The notes: generated from the sequence alone by a model not told the origin. A stretch of DNA of 64,000 nt from JAHJCW01 sp965369995 (GCA_965369995.1 CBDURO010000004.1:1-64000), one strand, 5' to 3'. Counted from the stretch's first letter, positions 16,302 to 26,015 are shown. Numbers and translations: made by a program.

Positions 16302-17981
16302 TTAGTCTAATCGGATAATCTTTGTCCCGTACGCATTAAGAGTTACCGTAACTACATTCTTATTTATGTCTCCGGCAATATCGCCACTAAAATAATCTTT
16401 AACTAAGCTAATACTATATGGTAAATCAGAAATTGTAAAATTAGCTTGAACTCTTGAACTTGTTGGATTAGAAATAATTAAATGTCCTTTATTTTGATAC
16501 ATTCTACTACCAACAATAATTAAATCATTGTCACATTCAACGGTCCAATCGGTAAAATGCGTTTCTTTTATCAAGGGCATCATTAGTTCAATTTCTTTAA
16601 CCATATTTGGAAAATCATCCCACCACAAAGCTTTTTCAATGTTAATTCCACTACCACCATCACGCCAAAATCCCAGACCTTTAGCACCTTTCGCAATCGC
16701 GCCAAACAATATTGGGCGAAAGCTTAATCCAACTCCTCGATTGATTTGCGCGATAACAGCTGGCTGTTTTTGGTTTTCGTTAATTTGCAAACCTGTAAAA
16801 TTTTGAACTATTGGTCTGTCTGTTCTATCAAAAGCAACGTATGTACCGGTAACATCACTAATATTATTATATTTACGAGCCATTCCGTATGCTCCGTTAA
16901 GCATATATATAGGATGCATCCTTTCACCATTTTTATTAATATCTAATGATTTAACTGTGTTAGTAACGTTAAGCAATTGATCGGATATTTTATAAAATTC
17001 GTTATCTATATAATAAAAAATTATATAATCCATTAAATTTTCAGATTTTATTTTATTAATAGTATTTTCTAAATGTTTGATTTTTTTTGAATTATCTTTT
17101 GGTAACCAATCAGCGTCAATTACATATTGTCCAACTTGTAAATTTGAATACAATCCTGCATTTCCACCTTTTCTTATAATGTCCGCTGATGAAGCCCACA
17201 TATTCGTATTAAATCCCTGCTTGGAGTAAGTTTTCCAATCAGAACGATTTTTATCCGCATATATTCCAAACATAAAAAATGGTTGCCAATTACCATCTCT
17301 AAATATTTCTATGTTACCATATTTATCTACTTTGGTTAAGGATCCTACAAAACTATTAACATTGTTGAAACTTTTACTTGCTGCGACATCTATTTCTGTA
17401 AATTCGATGTCATCTATCCAAATCTCTGAATTCAAACCATACTTAGGTAACATATAAATTTTTGGAATAAAGTATTTAATGTCAGAATTATTTGGAACCG
17501 TTATATATAATTTGTTACCCTCCCAAGTTCCAATCTTTGAATTTGAGTAGTAACTACCATCTTCATTAAATAACCTTTTCTTATTACTATGATACTCTCC
17601 AAACACTGTTATTGAAGGTGGCGGCCAAATTTCCGATTTAATTTTAAATGTAAGTTCATAAGATTTACCAGGTGTTACGGGGATTCTATTTTTTGAAATC
17701 ACCTTGTCAGTCCCTTGCCAAGTTTTAGCTGTTTTAGTAAGTTTTATTGAACCGGGATTTTGATCAAATGTGCTATTATTATCAATTTCAGCTTCACCAT
17801 ATAAATTCCATTCATCAATAGTATTGTTGCTAGATTTTTCCAATCCTTTTTTATCAGTTGATCTTACTTGTGTACTATCACTCGCCATGATCTCTACAAA
17901 ATCTTCAAGTGTTGCACAAGATGATAAATAAACAGCTATAATTAAAGAAAAAACAATTAATATTTTTTTAGTCATTTTCAT
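16302..17981 (-). CDS. Lipoprotein with glycoside-hydrolase-like domains
   Basis: This 559-residue protein has a lipoprotein signal peptide with lipobox LSSC near residue 22, so it is anchored to a membrane facing the periplasm or outside. Residues 55-190 look like a beta-sandwich carbohydrate-binding module (PVTPGKSYELTFKIKSE, EIWIDDIEFTEI). From about residue 220 there is a barrel-like region starting FFMFGIYADKNRSDWKTY, resembling clan GH-A hydrolase-like proteins. A C-terminal beta domain ends in LNAYGTKIIRLD. No certain catalytic glutamate pair can be named. Function in polysaccharide binding or cleavage is inference. Confidence 0.7.
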   Translation of the reverse strand: MKMTKKILIVFSLIIAVYLSSCATLEDFVEIMASDSTQVRSTDKKGLEKSSNNTIDEWNLYGEAEIDNNSTFDQNPGSIKLTKTAKTWQGTDKVISKNRIPVTPGKSYELTFKIKSEIWPPPSITVFGEYHSNKKRLFNEDGSYYSNSKIGTWEGNKLYITVPNNSDIKYFIPKIYMLPKYGLNSEIWIDDIEFTEIDVAASKSFNNVNSFVGSLTKVDKYGNIEIFRDGNWQPFFMFGIYADKNRSDWKTYSKQGFNTNMWASSADIIRKGGNAGLYSNLQVGQYVIDADWLPKDNSKKIKHLENTINKIKSENLMDYIIFYYIDNEFYKISDQLLNVTNTVKSLDINKNGERMHPIYMLNGAYGMARKYNNISDVTGTYVAFDRTDRPIVQNFTGLQINENQKQPAVIAQINRGVGLSFRPILFGAIAKGAKGLGFWRDGGSGINIEKALWWDDFPNMVKEIELMMPLIKETHFTDWTVECDNDLIIVGSRMYQNKGHLIISNPTSSRVQANFTISDLPYSISLVKDYFSGDIAGDINKNVVTVTLNAYGTKIIRLD

Positions 17982-18049
17982 TCCAAATTCATTAATAATA
18001 ATATAAAATTTAATATAAATTTTAATTATAGTTGACTAATTTATATTCC

Positions 18050-18844
18050 ATGATTAATACAATTTTTCAAACGGCAAATTCCGCAATTGAAAAAGCAACA
18101 CAAATTGTAATGGAGGCTTACAATCTTCCCAAGATCACAGAATACAAAGGTAGAACTAATTTGGTTACTAAAACGGATAGGCAATCCGAAAAAATAATTA
18201 TTAGTGAAATACGAAAAGTTTTTCCTAAGCATGGAATAATTGCCGAAGAATCCGAAAGAATTAATATAGAATCGGAATACCAATGGATTATTGATCCGCT
18301 TGATGGAACTACAAATTTTGTACATGGTTATCCATCCTTCGGGATTTCGATTGGTGTTTTGCATAATGATGAAATTATTTGCGGAATTGTAAAGGAATTA
18401 CCGGCTAACCGTACTTACTCGGCAATTATAAGAAAAGGTGCTTTTTGTGATGGTAAACAAATTTCAGTTTCTTCAGTAAATTCGTTAGAACAATCACTTT
18501 TAGTAACCGGATTTGGATATGAACACGGTGAAAAATGGTCAGCGAATATGGAATTATTCAAACAATTTACCGATATTACGCACGGTGTTCGGCGTTTGGG
18601 AGCCGCCGCTGTTGATTTATGTCATGTTGCATGTGGTAATGTTGAAGGTTATTGGGAATTTGACATCAAACCATGGGATACTACAGCAGGAGTTATTATA
18701 GTTAAAGAAGCCGGTGGTATAATTACAAAAATGGATGGGAGCAATTATTCAATAAATAATCCGCAGATTTTAGCGACAAATGGTAAAATTCACAATGGAA
18801 TGTTGAAGATTACATCTTCTATAATTAAAAATATTTCCGTGTAA
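18050..18844 (+). CDS. Inositol monophosphatase family protein
   Basis: A 264-residue Mg2+-dependent phosphatase (IMPase/SuhB family), acting on inositol phosphate or a related sugar phosphate in the cytoplasm. Metal-binding motifs are IIAEESER, WIIDPLDGTTNFVHG and KPWDTTAGVIIVKEAGG. The ATG at 18050 is preferred because the family begins near this point; an upstream TTG at 18032 would add six residues without a better ribosome site. It converges on the PurL-like gene across a palindromic terminator. The family also includes SuhB-like transcription factors and PAP phosphatases, so the substrate is open. Confidence 0.92.
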   Translation: MINTIFQTANSAIEKATQIVMEAYNLPKITEYKGRTNLVTKTDRQSEKIIISEIRKVFPKHGIIAEESERINIESEYQWIIDPLDGTTNFVHGYPSFGISIGVLHNDEIICGIVKELPANRTYSAIIRKGAFCDGKQISVSSVNSLEQSLLVTGFGYEHGEKWSANMELFKQFTDITHGVRRLGAAAVDLCHVACGNVEGYWEFDIKPWDTTAGVIIVKEAGGIITKMDGSNYSINNPQILATNGKIHNGMLKITSSIIKNISV

Positions 18845-18904
18845 ATCCGTTTCCATCCGTGTCATCCGCGCCTGACCACCGTAATCCGGCTTCTAACGGC
18901 GTAG

Positions 18905-18928
18905 GAGGTTGCTATTAATAGCAACCTC
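18905..18928. terminator. 24-bp perfect palindrome between convergent genes
   Basis: The half-site GAGGTTGCTATT is followed by its exact complement, giving a 24-bp palindrome without a loop spacer. It overlaps the last codons of the minus-strand PurL-like gene and lies about 60 bases after the plus-strand phosphatase. It is a plausible bidirectional terminator, although there is no strong T tract. Confidence 0.5.
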
Positions 18929-20876
18929 GTAATCTATCCACTTTTGTTTTTATTGCATCATTAAAAGTAAATAAATCATTATCAGTTACTCTTCCGATCG
19001 TTGTGGATGGTACACCAATCGTCATACAAATTCTTTCAAATTCCATTATATCCTCTTCGGAAAGTGATACAACAACTAATCCTTGAGTTTCACCAAATAA
19101 TAGTTCTTCCACCTTCAATTTTCGTGATAAATGTATTCTCGCTCCTAATCCATTGTTACTTGCTATTAAACTTTTCGCTATAGCGATGGATATACCACCC
19201 GTGCTTACATTAACAGCTGATTTTATTAGATTTGTAGTAATTCCTTGACGAACTACGTCCTGCAAACGTTTTTCCATTCTTAAATCAACGCTTGGTAAAA
19301 CTTCAGAATCATTTCCGGAAATATAGCGTTCATATACACTTCCCCCCAATTCCCCACGATGGCTGCCTAATAATGAAATGAAATTACCATCTTCTTTTAA
19401 ACTGATATCCATTTTAGGAGAATTTTGTTTGTGAATTCCAATTGCAGAAATATTTTGATGCCAATAATCTTCAAATGTGTCTATGGATCGACTACCAATC
19501 TCAACTTCCAATTCACGTATCGCTTCTTCCTGACCTTGCAATAGTTCAGATGCTGTCCATAAGGAATTCTCATTTATCTTTGGAAATATATTTTGAATTA
19601 TCATAGCTTTTGGTTTTGCACCTGTACAAGTTAACCTTCTCACTGCATTAACAACTGATATACGTCCGCTTAAACGGGGTGAAATATTAATTAAACGGTT
19701 TTTATCAGCATGAGTTATTATTATTTGATCATCAATTAAATCATTTCTTGAGAATAAACCATAGCTTGAATTATTAATTGTTAATTTTCTTTTTGGTACA
19801 GGAAATTTAAATAGAACATCATCTTCATTAATTTTAGTTAATAATTTTAATAATTGATTTGTAAATGATGTATTCTTATAGTTTTTTGAGACTTTTATTG
19901 GAGCTTGTATTTCAATTTCAGGTTGTTGAAAATGATGAATATTAACATTGTATTGTAAGTCAAATACAGTGATAGGAAGATTAATTAGTGTATCATTTTT
20001 GTCAGTTATATGTATAACCGGTTGATCAATCAATGTACCAATTGTATCTATTTTTAAATTATTTTTCTTGCGAAATATATTTAACTGCGGAAGACTATCG
20101 TGTTGAATAACAATTAAAATTGATAATGTATTATCATCCGAAAAATGCGAATTAAGAGACTCTGCGGAGATGTCTTTTATAATATTAATTCCCTGTTTAG
20201 TCTCCTTAATCAAATTAATTAGGGCTACGCCTAATCCATTCCAATTGATTGCTTTTGCAAATAAAAACCACGGTTCATTATTAATTGCATCAACAATATT
20301 ATTTAATTGAATAATATTCTTTTTGAAATACCTTTTACCAAAGTCGATTTTATACACTAATGAATTATTTAATTGTAGTTGTTCATCAGTATTTATTTTT
20401 TCCTTTAAACCAACGGCGGAAGAAAAAATAATTTCATTTTCTTCTTCTTTTATAAATCTGGCACTAAATGCATTTCTGTCTTTTCTATGATTTACTTCTT
20501 TATTTAATATCTTCTCGACATTTTGATTTGCATAACTATTAATAACAATATTATCTAATACTGTATCTAAATTATTGATATTGTTAATATATTTTGTCTG
20601 ATCTCTATCAATTAGCAATGAATGATTCTGATCTATTATTTTAAAACCGGTGTTAACAAATAGATTGTATTTAGGATCAAGTTCAATTTTATTACTTACT
20701 TCACGTTTTGCGCCATTATTTAATCGATTTAAAACTTGTAAATATTCTCGATTTTCTAATTCATTGGAAAGTATCAGTTCCATAAACTTTAATTCGATAT
20801 CTGTAGGAACTCGACCTAATTTTGAGGAAATAAATTTTATTTCAAGTTCCGACAAACGTCTCTCATCTTTAATCAT
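18915..20876 (-). CDS. Divergent PurL (FGAM synthase) homologue lacking catalytic motifs
   Basis: This 653-residue protein has the PurL layout. The N-terminal linker LGRVPTDIELKFMELILS matches PurL's G-R-x-P-T-D-x-E-L segment. Later come the AIR-synthase-type segments VNAVRRLTCTGAKPKAM, NVSTGGISIAIAKSLIAS and ELLFGETQGLVVVSLSEED. The motif SEHCxYK that should follow the linker is instead SNELENREY, and the HNHPS motif with the substrate-binding His is not found. The middle third is poorly conserved. It is therefore probably not an active formylglycinamidine ribonucleotide synthase. It lies ten bases downstream of recX on the same strand, away from any purine genes. A regulatory or structural role is possible. 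Confidence 0.8.
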   Translation of the reverse strand: MIKDERRLSELEIKFISSKLGRVPTDIELKFMELILSNELENREYLQVLNRLNNGAKREVSNKIELDPKYNLFVNTGFKIIDQNHSLLIDRDQTKYINNINNLDTVLDNIVINSYANQNVEKILNKEVNHRKDRNAFSARFIKEEENEIIFSSAVGLKEKINTDEQLQLNNSLVYKIDFGKRYFKKNIIQLNNIVDAINNEPWFLFAKAINWNGLGVALINLIKETKQGINIIKDISAESLNSHFSDDNTLSILIVIQHDSLPQLNIFRKKNNLKIDTIGTLIDQPVIHITDKNDTLINLPITVFDLQYNVNIHHFQQPEIEIQAPIKVSKNYKNTSFTNQLLKLLTKINEDDVLFKFPVPKRKLTINNSSYGLFSRNDLIDDQIIITHADKNRLINISPRLSGRISVVNAVRRLTCTGAKPKAMIIQNIFPKINENSLWTASELLQGQEEAIRELEVEIGSRSIDTFEDYWHQNISAIGIHKQNSPKMDISLKEDGNFISLLGSHRGELGGSVYERYISGNDSEVLPSVDLRMEKRLQDVVRQGITTNLIKSAVNVSTGGISIAIAKSLIASNNGLGARIHLSRKLKVEELLFGETQGLVVVSLSEEDIMEFERICMTIGVPSTTIGRVTDNDLFTFNDAIKTKVDRLRGCY

Positions 20877-20886
20877 AAATATTCCG

Positions 20887-21534
20887 TTATGTAATCTCTA
20901 ATTCGTTAAATACAGCCGATATTTCATTCCAACTGAAACCTTTTCGTTTTAATAAATCGTGAATACGTTTCATTTGTTTTTGTTCAAGTTTCGTTCCGAA
21001 TTGTATCTTCTTTTTATCCAATAATTGTTTTATTAAATCAGAAACCGAATATTTTTCATATATTTTCTTAATGGTTTTTTCTAATAACTCGGATTCAATC
21101 ATATGCGGAGTAAATTCCATTCTCAATGTAAGTGGACCAATTTTTTTACTTTTAACTTTATCGTGAGCAAATGCTTCAGCAAATTCAGCATCATTTAAAT
21201 ACCCAATATTCAATAACTTATCAATTGTTTCTTTGATAATATTAATCGGATATTTTTTCTCCGCCAATCTTCGCTTCATTTCTGCACAACTGCGCATACG
21301 ATATCCCAATAAACGCAGGGCAGAATTATAAACCTTATTTTTTAATTCATCACCTACTAGTTCTTCGAATGAATCTTCACTGATTTCAGAACCTATTTCA
21401 AAATTATTAGATATAAAAACGTCTTCGGAAATTCCGAAGACGCTACCATCATCAAATATTAAGGTTTTTCGCTGTGGATTGCGAACTTGTGGTTTAATGT
21501 CAATAATCTTACGCTTCGGCATCCTCCGACTCAT
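20887..21534 (-). CDS. recX: Regulatory protein RecX
   Basis: RecX binds RecA filaments and limits their growth. The 215-residue protein has an extended N-terminus and then the RecX three-helix repeats (NSALRLLGYRMRSCAEMKRRL, LNIGYLNDAEFAEAFAHDKV, LKRKGFSWNEISAVF). Its start lies inside the end of recA, overlapping by 26 bases, which implies coupled translation in the classic recA-recX order. An alternative ATG four codons later would shorten the overlap. No missing segment is seen. Confidence 0.93.
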   Translation of the reverse strand: MSRRMPKRKIIDIKPQVRNPQRKTLIFDDGSVFGISEDVFISNNFEIGSEISEDSFEELVGDELKNKVYNSALRLLGYRMRSCAEMKRRLAEKKYPINIIKETIDKLLNIGYLNDAEFAEAFAHDKVKSKKIGPLTLRMEFTPHMIESELLEKTIKKIYEKYSVSDLIKQLLDKKKIQFGTKLEQKQMKRIHDLLKRKGFSWNEISAVFNELEIT

Positions 21535-22531
21535 CCACTCCCATAAATGCTTTTACTTCTTTTAATACTTTTTCTAACTCTTTCGGATTCTCTTCCAAGT
21601 AACCTTTAGCATTTTCACGCCCCTGTCCGATGCGAATATCTCCATAGGAAAACCATGATCCTGTTTTTTGAATTATATCTCCTTTTACTGCTAAGTCCAA
21701 AATATCACCAATATAAGATATACCTTTTCCATACATTATATCAAATTCGGTCATTTTAAATGGCGCCGCCATTTTATTCTTAACAACTTTTACACGCGTG
21801 CGGTTTCCGATTATATCAGTACCATCTTTGATAGAAGTAATTCTGCGAATATCTATACGAATAGATGTATAAAATTTCAGTGCTCTACCACCCGGTGTTG
21901 TTTCAGGATTACCGAACATTACACCAATTTTTTCGCGTATTTGGTTAACGAAAATCACACATGTATTTGATTTGCTCACAGTTCCAGTTAATTTTCGTAA
22001 AGCTTGCGACATTAAACGCGCTTGCAATCCCATATGTGAATCACCCATGTCTCCTTCTAACTCAGCTCGTGGAACAAGTGCCGCTACGGAATCAATCACG
22101 ATTAAATCCAAAGCGCCGCTGCGAACTAACGTTTCAGTTATTTCCAGTGCTTGTTCTCCCATATCAGGTTGTGAAATAAGCAATTCATCGATATCGACAC
22201 CTAAATTCTTAGCATATTCCGGATCTAAGGCGTGCTCAGCATCTATAAATGCTGCAAATCCTCCTGCTTTCTGCGCTTCAGCAATGATATGCAATGCTAA
22301 AGTAGTTTTTCCCCCTGATTCCGGTCCAAATATTTCTACAATACGTCCTTTTGGAACTCCACCTACACCTAAAGCAATATCCAATGAAAAGCATCCTGTT
22401 GAAATTACATTCCCTTTCAATGTAGGTCTGTCATCACCTAATCGCATAAGCGATCCCTTACCATATTGCCGGTCAACTTGAGAAATTGCTAAATCTATAG
22501 CTTTTGTTTTTTTATCTCTATCATCTGCCAT
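21509..22531 (-). CDS. recA: Recombinase RecA
   Basis: RecA coats single-stranded DNA, pairs it with homologous duplex and activates the SOS response. The 340-residue protein is complete. The Walker A motif GPESGGKTT is at 69-77 and DLIVIDSVAALVPRAE marks Walker B. The L2 loop region includes NQIREKIGVMFGNPETTPGG. The C-terminus is acidic (VDESEDAEA), as is usual. No SOS-box-like sequence could be assigned with confidence in the short gap to thpR. The coupled downstream recX overlaps its end. Confidence 0.98.
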   Translation of the reverse strand: MADDRDKKTKAIDLAISQVDRQYGKGSLMRLGDDRPTLKGNVISTGCFSLDIALGVGGVPKGRIVEIFGPESGGKTTLALHIIAEAQKAGGFAAFIDAEHALDPEYAKNLGVDIDELLISQPDMGEQALEITETLVRSGALDLIVIDSVAALVPRAELEGDMGDSHMGLQARLMSQALRKLTGTVSKSNTCVIFVNQIREKIGVMFGNPETTPGGRALKFYTSIRIDIRRITSIKDGTDIIGNRTRVKVVKNKMAAPFKMTEFDIMYGKGISYIGDILDLAVKGDIIQKTGSWFSYGDIRIGQGRENAKGYLEENPKELEKVLKEVKAFMGVDESEDAEA

Positions 22532-22541
22532 TATAATTCTC

Positions 22542-23123
22542 CTATTTGGGATTTTTCCCTAAAAAATGTGTTCCTAAAATACTATAAATTGGTCCATTCG
22601 GAAACAATTCACTACACATAAATCTGATTCTATTAATATTGAATTTTAGCGGTTCATAATTTGTATTAATGAAATTATTGATATCGGGTGTGTCCTTTGG
22701 TGGATATTTTACACGAGCCAAAGTAATGTGTGGAATATATTCGTTTTCATCCAAAGGGAATCCCAATTTTTCCATTTTTTTATTTAAATCAGCTACAAAA
22801 TCTTGCAATTGACTAATATTTCCTTCCACTCCTAACCAAAGTACTCGCGGTCGTTCTATCTTTGGGAAACAACCTGTTCCGCTTATCACAAGTTCCATTC
22901 CGGAATGATTAACTACCAAATCTTTTAGCACATCGTTAATCTCATCATTAGCTTCAAAGGGCGTATGTCCCAAGAATTTTAATGTCAAATGGATATTTCC
23001 TGGATTTGCCCATTTAACATTATCCTTCTTAGAACTAACTGTAGTTTTTAGCATATTGCTGATGGCAACTATCTTCTTCGGTAAAGTTACCGATATAAAT
23101 GTTCTAAGTAATCTTTCACTCAT
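22542..23123 (-). CDS. thpR: RNA 2',3'-cyclic phosphodiesterase
   Basis: ThpR (2H phosphoesterase, formerly LigT) opens 2',3'-cyclic phosphate ends of RNA. The 193-residue protein has both HxTx motifs of the 2H superfamily: HLTL at 45-48 and HITL in YIPHITLARVK. Its ATG overlaps the stop of cinA (ATGA), indicating coupling, and it lies ten bases before recA. This thpR-recA-cinA neighbourhood is common in bacteria although a shared function is not established. Confidence 0.93.
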   Translation of the reverse strand: MSERLLRTFISVTLPKKIVAISNMLKTTVSSKKDNVKWANPGNIHLTLKFLGHTPFEANDEINDVLKDLVVNHSGMELVISGTGCFPKIERPRVLWLGVEGNISQLQDFVADLNKKMEKLGFPLDENEYIPHITLARVKYPPKDTPDINNFINTNYEPLKFNINRIRFMCSELFPNGPIYSILGTHFLGKNPK

Positions 23124-24340
23124 TTTAGTAATTGTAATCTTAACATGTTTAAAGCAGTTTGGCTGCTTAATAATTTATTGGCTTTACGATCTTTCAAAAA
23201 CTGAAATCTTTTAACTATTAATTTATCTTTTATCGCTAAACCGATAAAAACCAAACCAACCGGTTTTTCATCGGTACCACCAGTGGGACCGGCAATTCCG
23301 GTAATCCCAATACCAATATCTGACTTAAATTTCTTTTGAATTCCACGTGCCATTTCACTTACAGTTTGTTCACTTACAGCACCGTGAGCAATTAAAGTTT
23401 CCTTTTTCACACCAACCTCTGAAATTTTTACATCATTGCTATAACTAACAACGCCTCCAAGAATATATTTTGAACTTCCGGAAACATTAGTTAAGCGATG
23501 AGCGAGCAAACCACCGGTACAGGATTCAGCAGTCGCAATAGTCATTTTATTATTAATTAATAATTTAGCAACTGCATCTTCTATTGTATCTTCATCATAA
23601 CCATATATTTTTTCAGCTAATATTTCTTCCAATTCATTTACAAATTTATTTAACAACTTTTTATCTTTTGAAAATAATCTAATATCAACTCTATATAGCT
23701 GAGGTAAAAATGCTATTTTGATTTTCGGGCTATATTTTTCAATTAAATGTTCAATATTTTCTGCAATTGCGGACTCACTCATTCCAATAGTTCTGATAGT
23801 TTTAACAAACATTTCAATACCGGAATCATCTTGAATTAATGGAATTATACTGGATTCCATCATAGCTTTCATTTCTGCAGGAACTCCCGGTGTTGCAAAA
23901 TACTTAATTCCATCTCGTTCAAAATGTAATCCTCTAGCCGATCCGACCGGATTATCAATAACATTACCATTATTTGGACGCATGGCCTGATTTCTATTCT
24001 TTTCGGGTATTTTAATATTTCGTTTAGCAAACCTTCTTATTAACTCTTCCCAATATATTTCATCAAATACAGGTTTTGCACCAAAGAATTTGTAAAAAAC
24101 AGAGGGAGTTACGTCATCATGCGTCGGACCAAGGCCACCTGTAACAATAATATGTGTATATTTTTCTTTTGTTAAATAATTTAAATAATTTAAGATTTCT
24201 TCTCTATCATCCCCCGTTGTTAACTGAGTATTAACATCAACTCCAATATTTAATAACTTTTGACCTATCCATGCAGCATTAGTATTTAATGTAAATCCCG
24301 ATAGAATTTCATCACCAATTGTTAAAACAGCTATTTTCAT
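23120..24340 (-). CDS. cinA: CinA-like protein (nicotinamide-nucleotide amidase)
   Basis: This 406-residue protein has two domains: an N-terminal molybdopterin-binding-like (COG1058) domain with TGGLGPTHDDVTP, linked to ADP-ribose or NMN-related pyrophosphatase activity, and a C-terminal PncC-type domain with TAESCTGGLLAHRLTNVSG and GITGIAGPTGG. The latter deamidates nicotinamide mononucleotide in NAD salvage. The full-length two-domain form is the usual CinA. It is coupled to thpR by a four-base overlap. The gene's old link to competence is by association with recA. Confidence 0.94.
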   Translation of the reverse strand: MKIAVLTIGDEILSGFTLNTNAAWIGQKLLNIGVDVNTQLTTGDDREEILNYLNYLTKEKYTHIIVTGGLGPTHDDVTPSVFYKFFGAKPVFDEIYWEELIRRFAKRNIKIPEKNRNQAMRPNNGNVIDNPVGSARGLHFERDGIKYFATPGVPAEMKAMMESSIIPLIQDDSGIEMFVKTIRTIGMSESAIAENIEHLIEKYSPKIKIAFLPQLYRVDIRLFSKDKKLLNKFVNELEEILAEKIYGYDEDTIEDAVAKLLINNKMTIATAESCTGGLLAHRLTNVSGSSKYILGGVVSYSNDVKISEVGVKKETLIAHGAVSEQTVSEMARGIQKKFKSDIGIGITGIAGPTGGTDEKPVGLVFIGLAIKDKLIVKRFQFLKDRKANKLLSSQTALNMLRLQLLK

Positions 24341-24345
24341 ATAAT

Positions 24346-24792
24346 CTAAACCCTTAAAACACTTATAACTAATAACGCATAAACACCGGCAAGCACATCA
24401 TCAAGCATTATGCCCCAACCACTTGGCATTTTATCTAATGCTTTTATTGGATATGGTTTCCAAATATCAAATAATCTAAAAAGTGCAAAAGCTACCAATC
24501 CCCACAATAAAGATTTTGGCAAAAATAACAATGCAATCCACTGACCTACCCATTCATCAATTACTATAATCGAAGGATCTTTTTGGGCTAAGTGTCTTTC
24601 AGTAATACTTGAAGTAAATACTCCAAGTATAAATATTATTATAATTGCTATAATGAAAGTAATAGTTGAAGTCGATTCAATAATTACAAACCATATCGCC
24701 ACTGCAACCAAACTACCCCATGTTCCCGGTGCAATAGGTAAGTATCCAACTTTTAATACTGTTGAGAACCAGTTAGCTAATTTATTTACCAT
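24346..24792 (-). CDS. pgpA: Phosphatidylglycerophosphatase A
   Basis: PgpA removes phosphate from phosphatidylglycerol phosphate at the inner membrane. The 148-residue protein has the family's N-terminal LPIAPGTWGSL, the acidic motif IVIDEWVGQWIAL, and the C-terminal SGWGIMLDDVLAGVYA carrying the metal-binding Asp residues. Four hydrophobic helices are seen. It lies next to pgsA, whose product is its substrate, and five bases from cinA, so the two phosphatidylglycerol steps are encoded together. Confidence 0.94.
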   Translation of the reverse strand: MVNKLANWFSTVLKVGYLPIAPGTWGSLVAVAIWFVIIESTSTITFIIAIIIIFILGVFTSSITERHLAQKDPSIIVIDEWVGQWIALLFLPKSLLWGLVAFALFRLFDIWKPYPIKALDKMPSGWGIMLDDVLAGVYALLVISVLRV

Positions 24793-24834
24793 TTATTTTG
24801 ATAGTATGATTGTAATTGGTCAGCGAATAATGAA

Positions 24835-25422
24835 CTATGAAACATAATTCTTAATTATTAGACGGTTTTTATATAAGTATGAAATACCTGTCCATACTGT
24901 AAAAATAGTTGCTATTAATGTGAAATAATAAATAATCCTGTTTTCAATTATAAAATTTATAGCTTCTTTTAACCAGCTATAACTAAATATTTGCACTCCT
25001 AAAAATAATAAAATAAATATGATAACAGATATTTGTGTCGTGGTTTTTGCTTTGGCAATCTTGCTAGTTATCATTGTTAATCCTTTTGATTCCATTGCCC
25101 AACGTAAACCTGTTACAAATAAATCACGGAATACAATTAAAGCCACCATCCAAAATGGAACTAATTCCATAAGTGCAAAAGATATGAATGCAGAACTAAC
25201 TAATATTTTATCAGCTAAAGGATCAAGGAATTGGCCATGCCGGGTAACCTGATTATATTTTCTCGCGTAATATCCATCAAAGGCGTCGGTCACGCTAGCT
25301 ACAATAAATATTATTAATGCCCAAAGTCTTGCGTAAGGGTAATTAGAAAATAGGCATATAATAAATAATGGCGTGAGTAATATTCTGAAAATTGTTAGTA
25401 CATTGGGAATGTTTATCTTCAT
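24835..25422 (-). CDS. pgsA: CDP-diacylglycerol-glycerol-3-phosphate 3-phosphatidyltransferase
   Basis: PgsA joins CDP-diacylglycerol and glycerol 3-phosphate to phosphatidylglycerol phosphate. The 195-residue membrane protein contains the CDP-alcohol phosphotransferase motif: Asp46, DG at 49-50, AR at 53-54, Gly63, Asp67 and Asp71 (DAFDGYYARKYNQ then GQFLDPLADK). About five membrane helices are seen. It overlaps the recR stop by four bases. Together with gpsA and pgpA in this window it covers the route to phosphatidylglycerol. Confidence 0.95.
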   Translation of the reverse strand: MKINIPNVLTIFRILLTPLFIICLFSNYPYARLWALIIFIVASVTDAFDGYYARKYNQVTRHGQFLDPLADKILVSSAFISFALMELVPFWMVALIVFRDLFVTGLRWAMESKGLTMITSKIAKAKTTTQISVIIFILLFLGVQIFSYSWLKEAINFIIENRIIYYFTLIATIFTVWTGISYLYKNRLIIKNYVS

Positions 25423-26012
25423 AAAATAGTCCTTCCTTCTAAAGCTCTTGTCAAGGTTGCTTCGTCAGTATATTCGATTGCACTTCCAACCGGAATACCT
25501 CTAGCCAAACGAGTGATTTTTACATTCTTTTCACTAAAAAGTTTATTTATATACAATGCTGTAGTATCGCCTTCAATACTTGGATTTGTGGCTAATATTA
25601 TCTCGGTATTATCCTTAACACGATCAATTAATTTATTAAGATTTAGGTCATCGGGTCCTATTCCATCCAAAGGAGAAAGTATTCCACCTAATACATGATA
25701 AACACCTCTATATGAACTTGATCTCTCAAAGATAAATATATCCTGTGGATCTGCTACGACACATATCATATCTTGACTTCTTTTTGGATCGGTACATACA
25801 TTGCAAGGATCGTCTTCGGTAATACCTCCGCAAATTGTGCAATAATGAATTTTTGTTTTAACATTCATTATAGATTCAGCTAGTTCAGCAGCTTCCGTTT
25901 CATCAGATTTCATTACCTGAAATGCCATTCGTTGCGCAGTTTTTTTGCCGATTCCGGGGAATCTTGCAAACCTATCAATTAAACGTTGAACACTATTGGG
26001 GAATGAACCCAT
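25419..26012 (-). CDS. recR: Recombination protein RecR
   Basis: RecR works with RecO and RecF to load RecA at gaps. The 197-residue protein has an N-terminal helix-hairpin-helix (RFARFPGIGKKTAQRMAF). A zinc finger follows with Cys58, Cys61, Cys70 and Cys73 (CTICGG, CNVC). The Toprim domain contains VVADPQDIFIFE and YHVLGGILSPLDGIGPDDL. It lies four bases from ybaB, in the widespread dnaX-ybaB-recR order. Confidence 0.96.
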   Translation of the reverse strand: MGSFPNSVQRLIDRFARFPGIGKKTAQRMAFQVMKSDETEAAELAESIMNVKTKIHYCTICGGITEDDPCNVCTDPKRSQDMICVVADPQDIFIFERSSSYRGVYHVLGGILSPLDGIGPDDLNLNKLIDRVKDNTEIILATNPSIEGDTTALYINKLFSEKNVKITRLARGIPVGSAIEYTDEATLTRALEGRTIL

Positions 26013-26015
26013 TAA

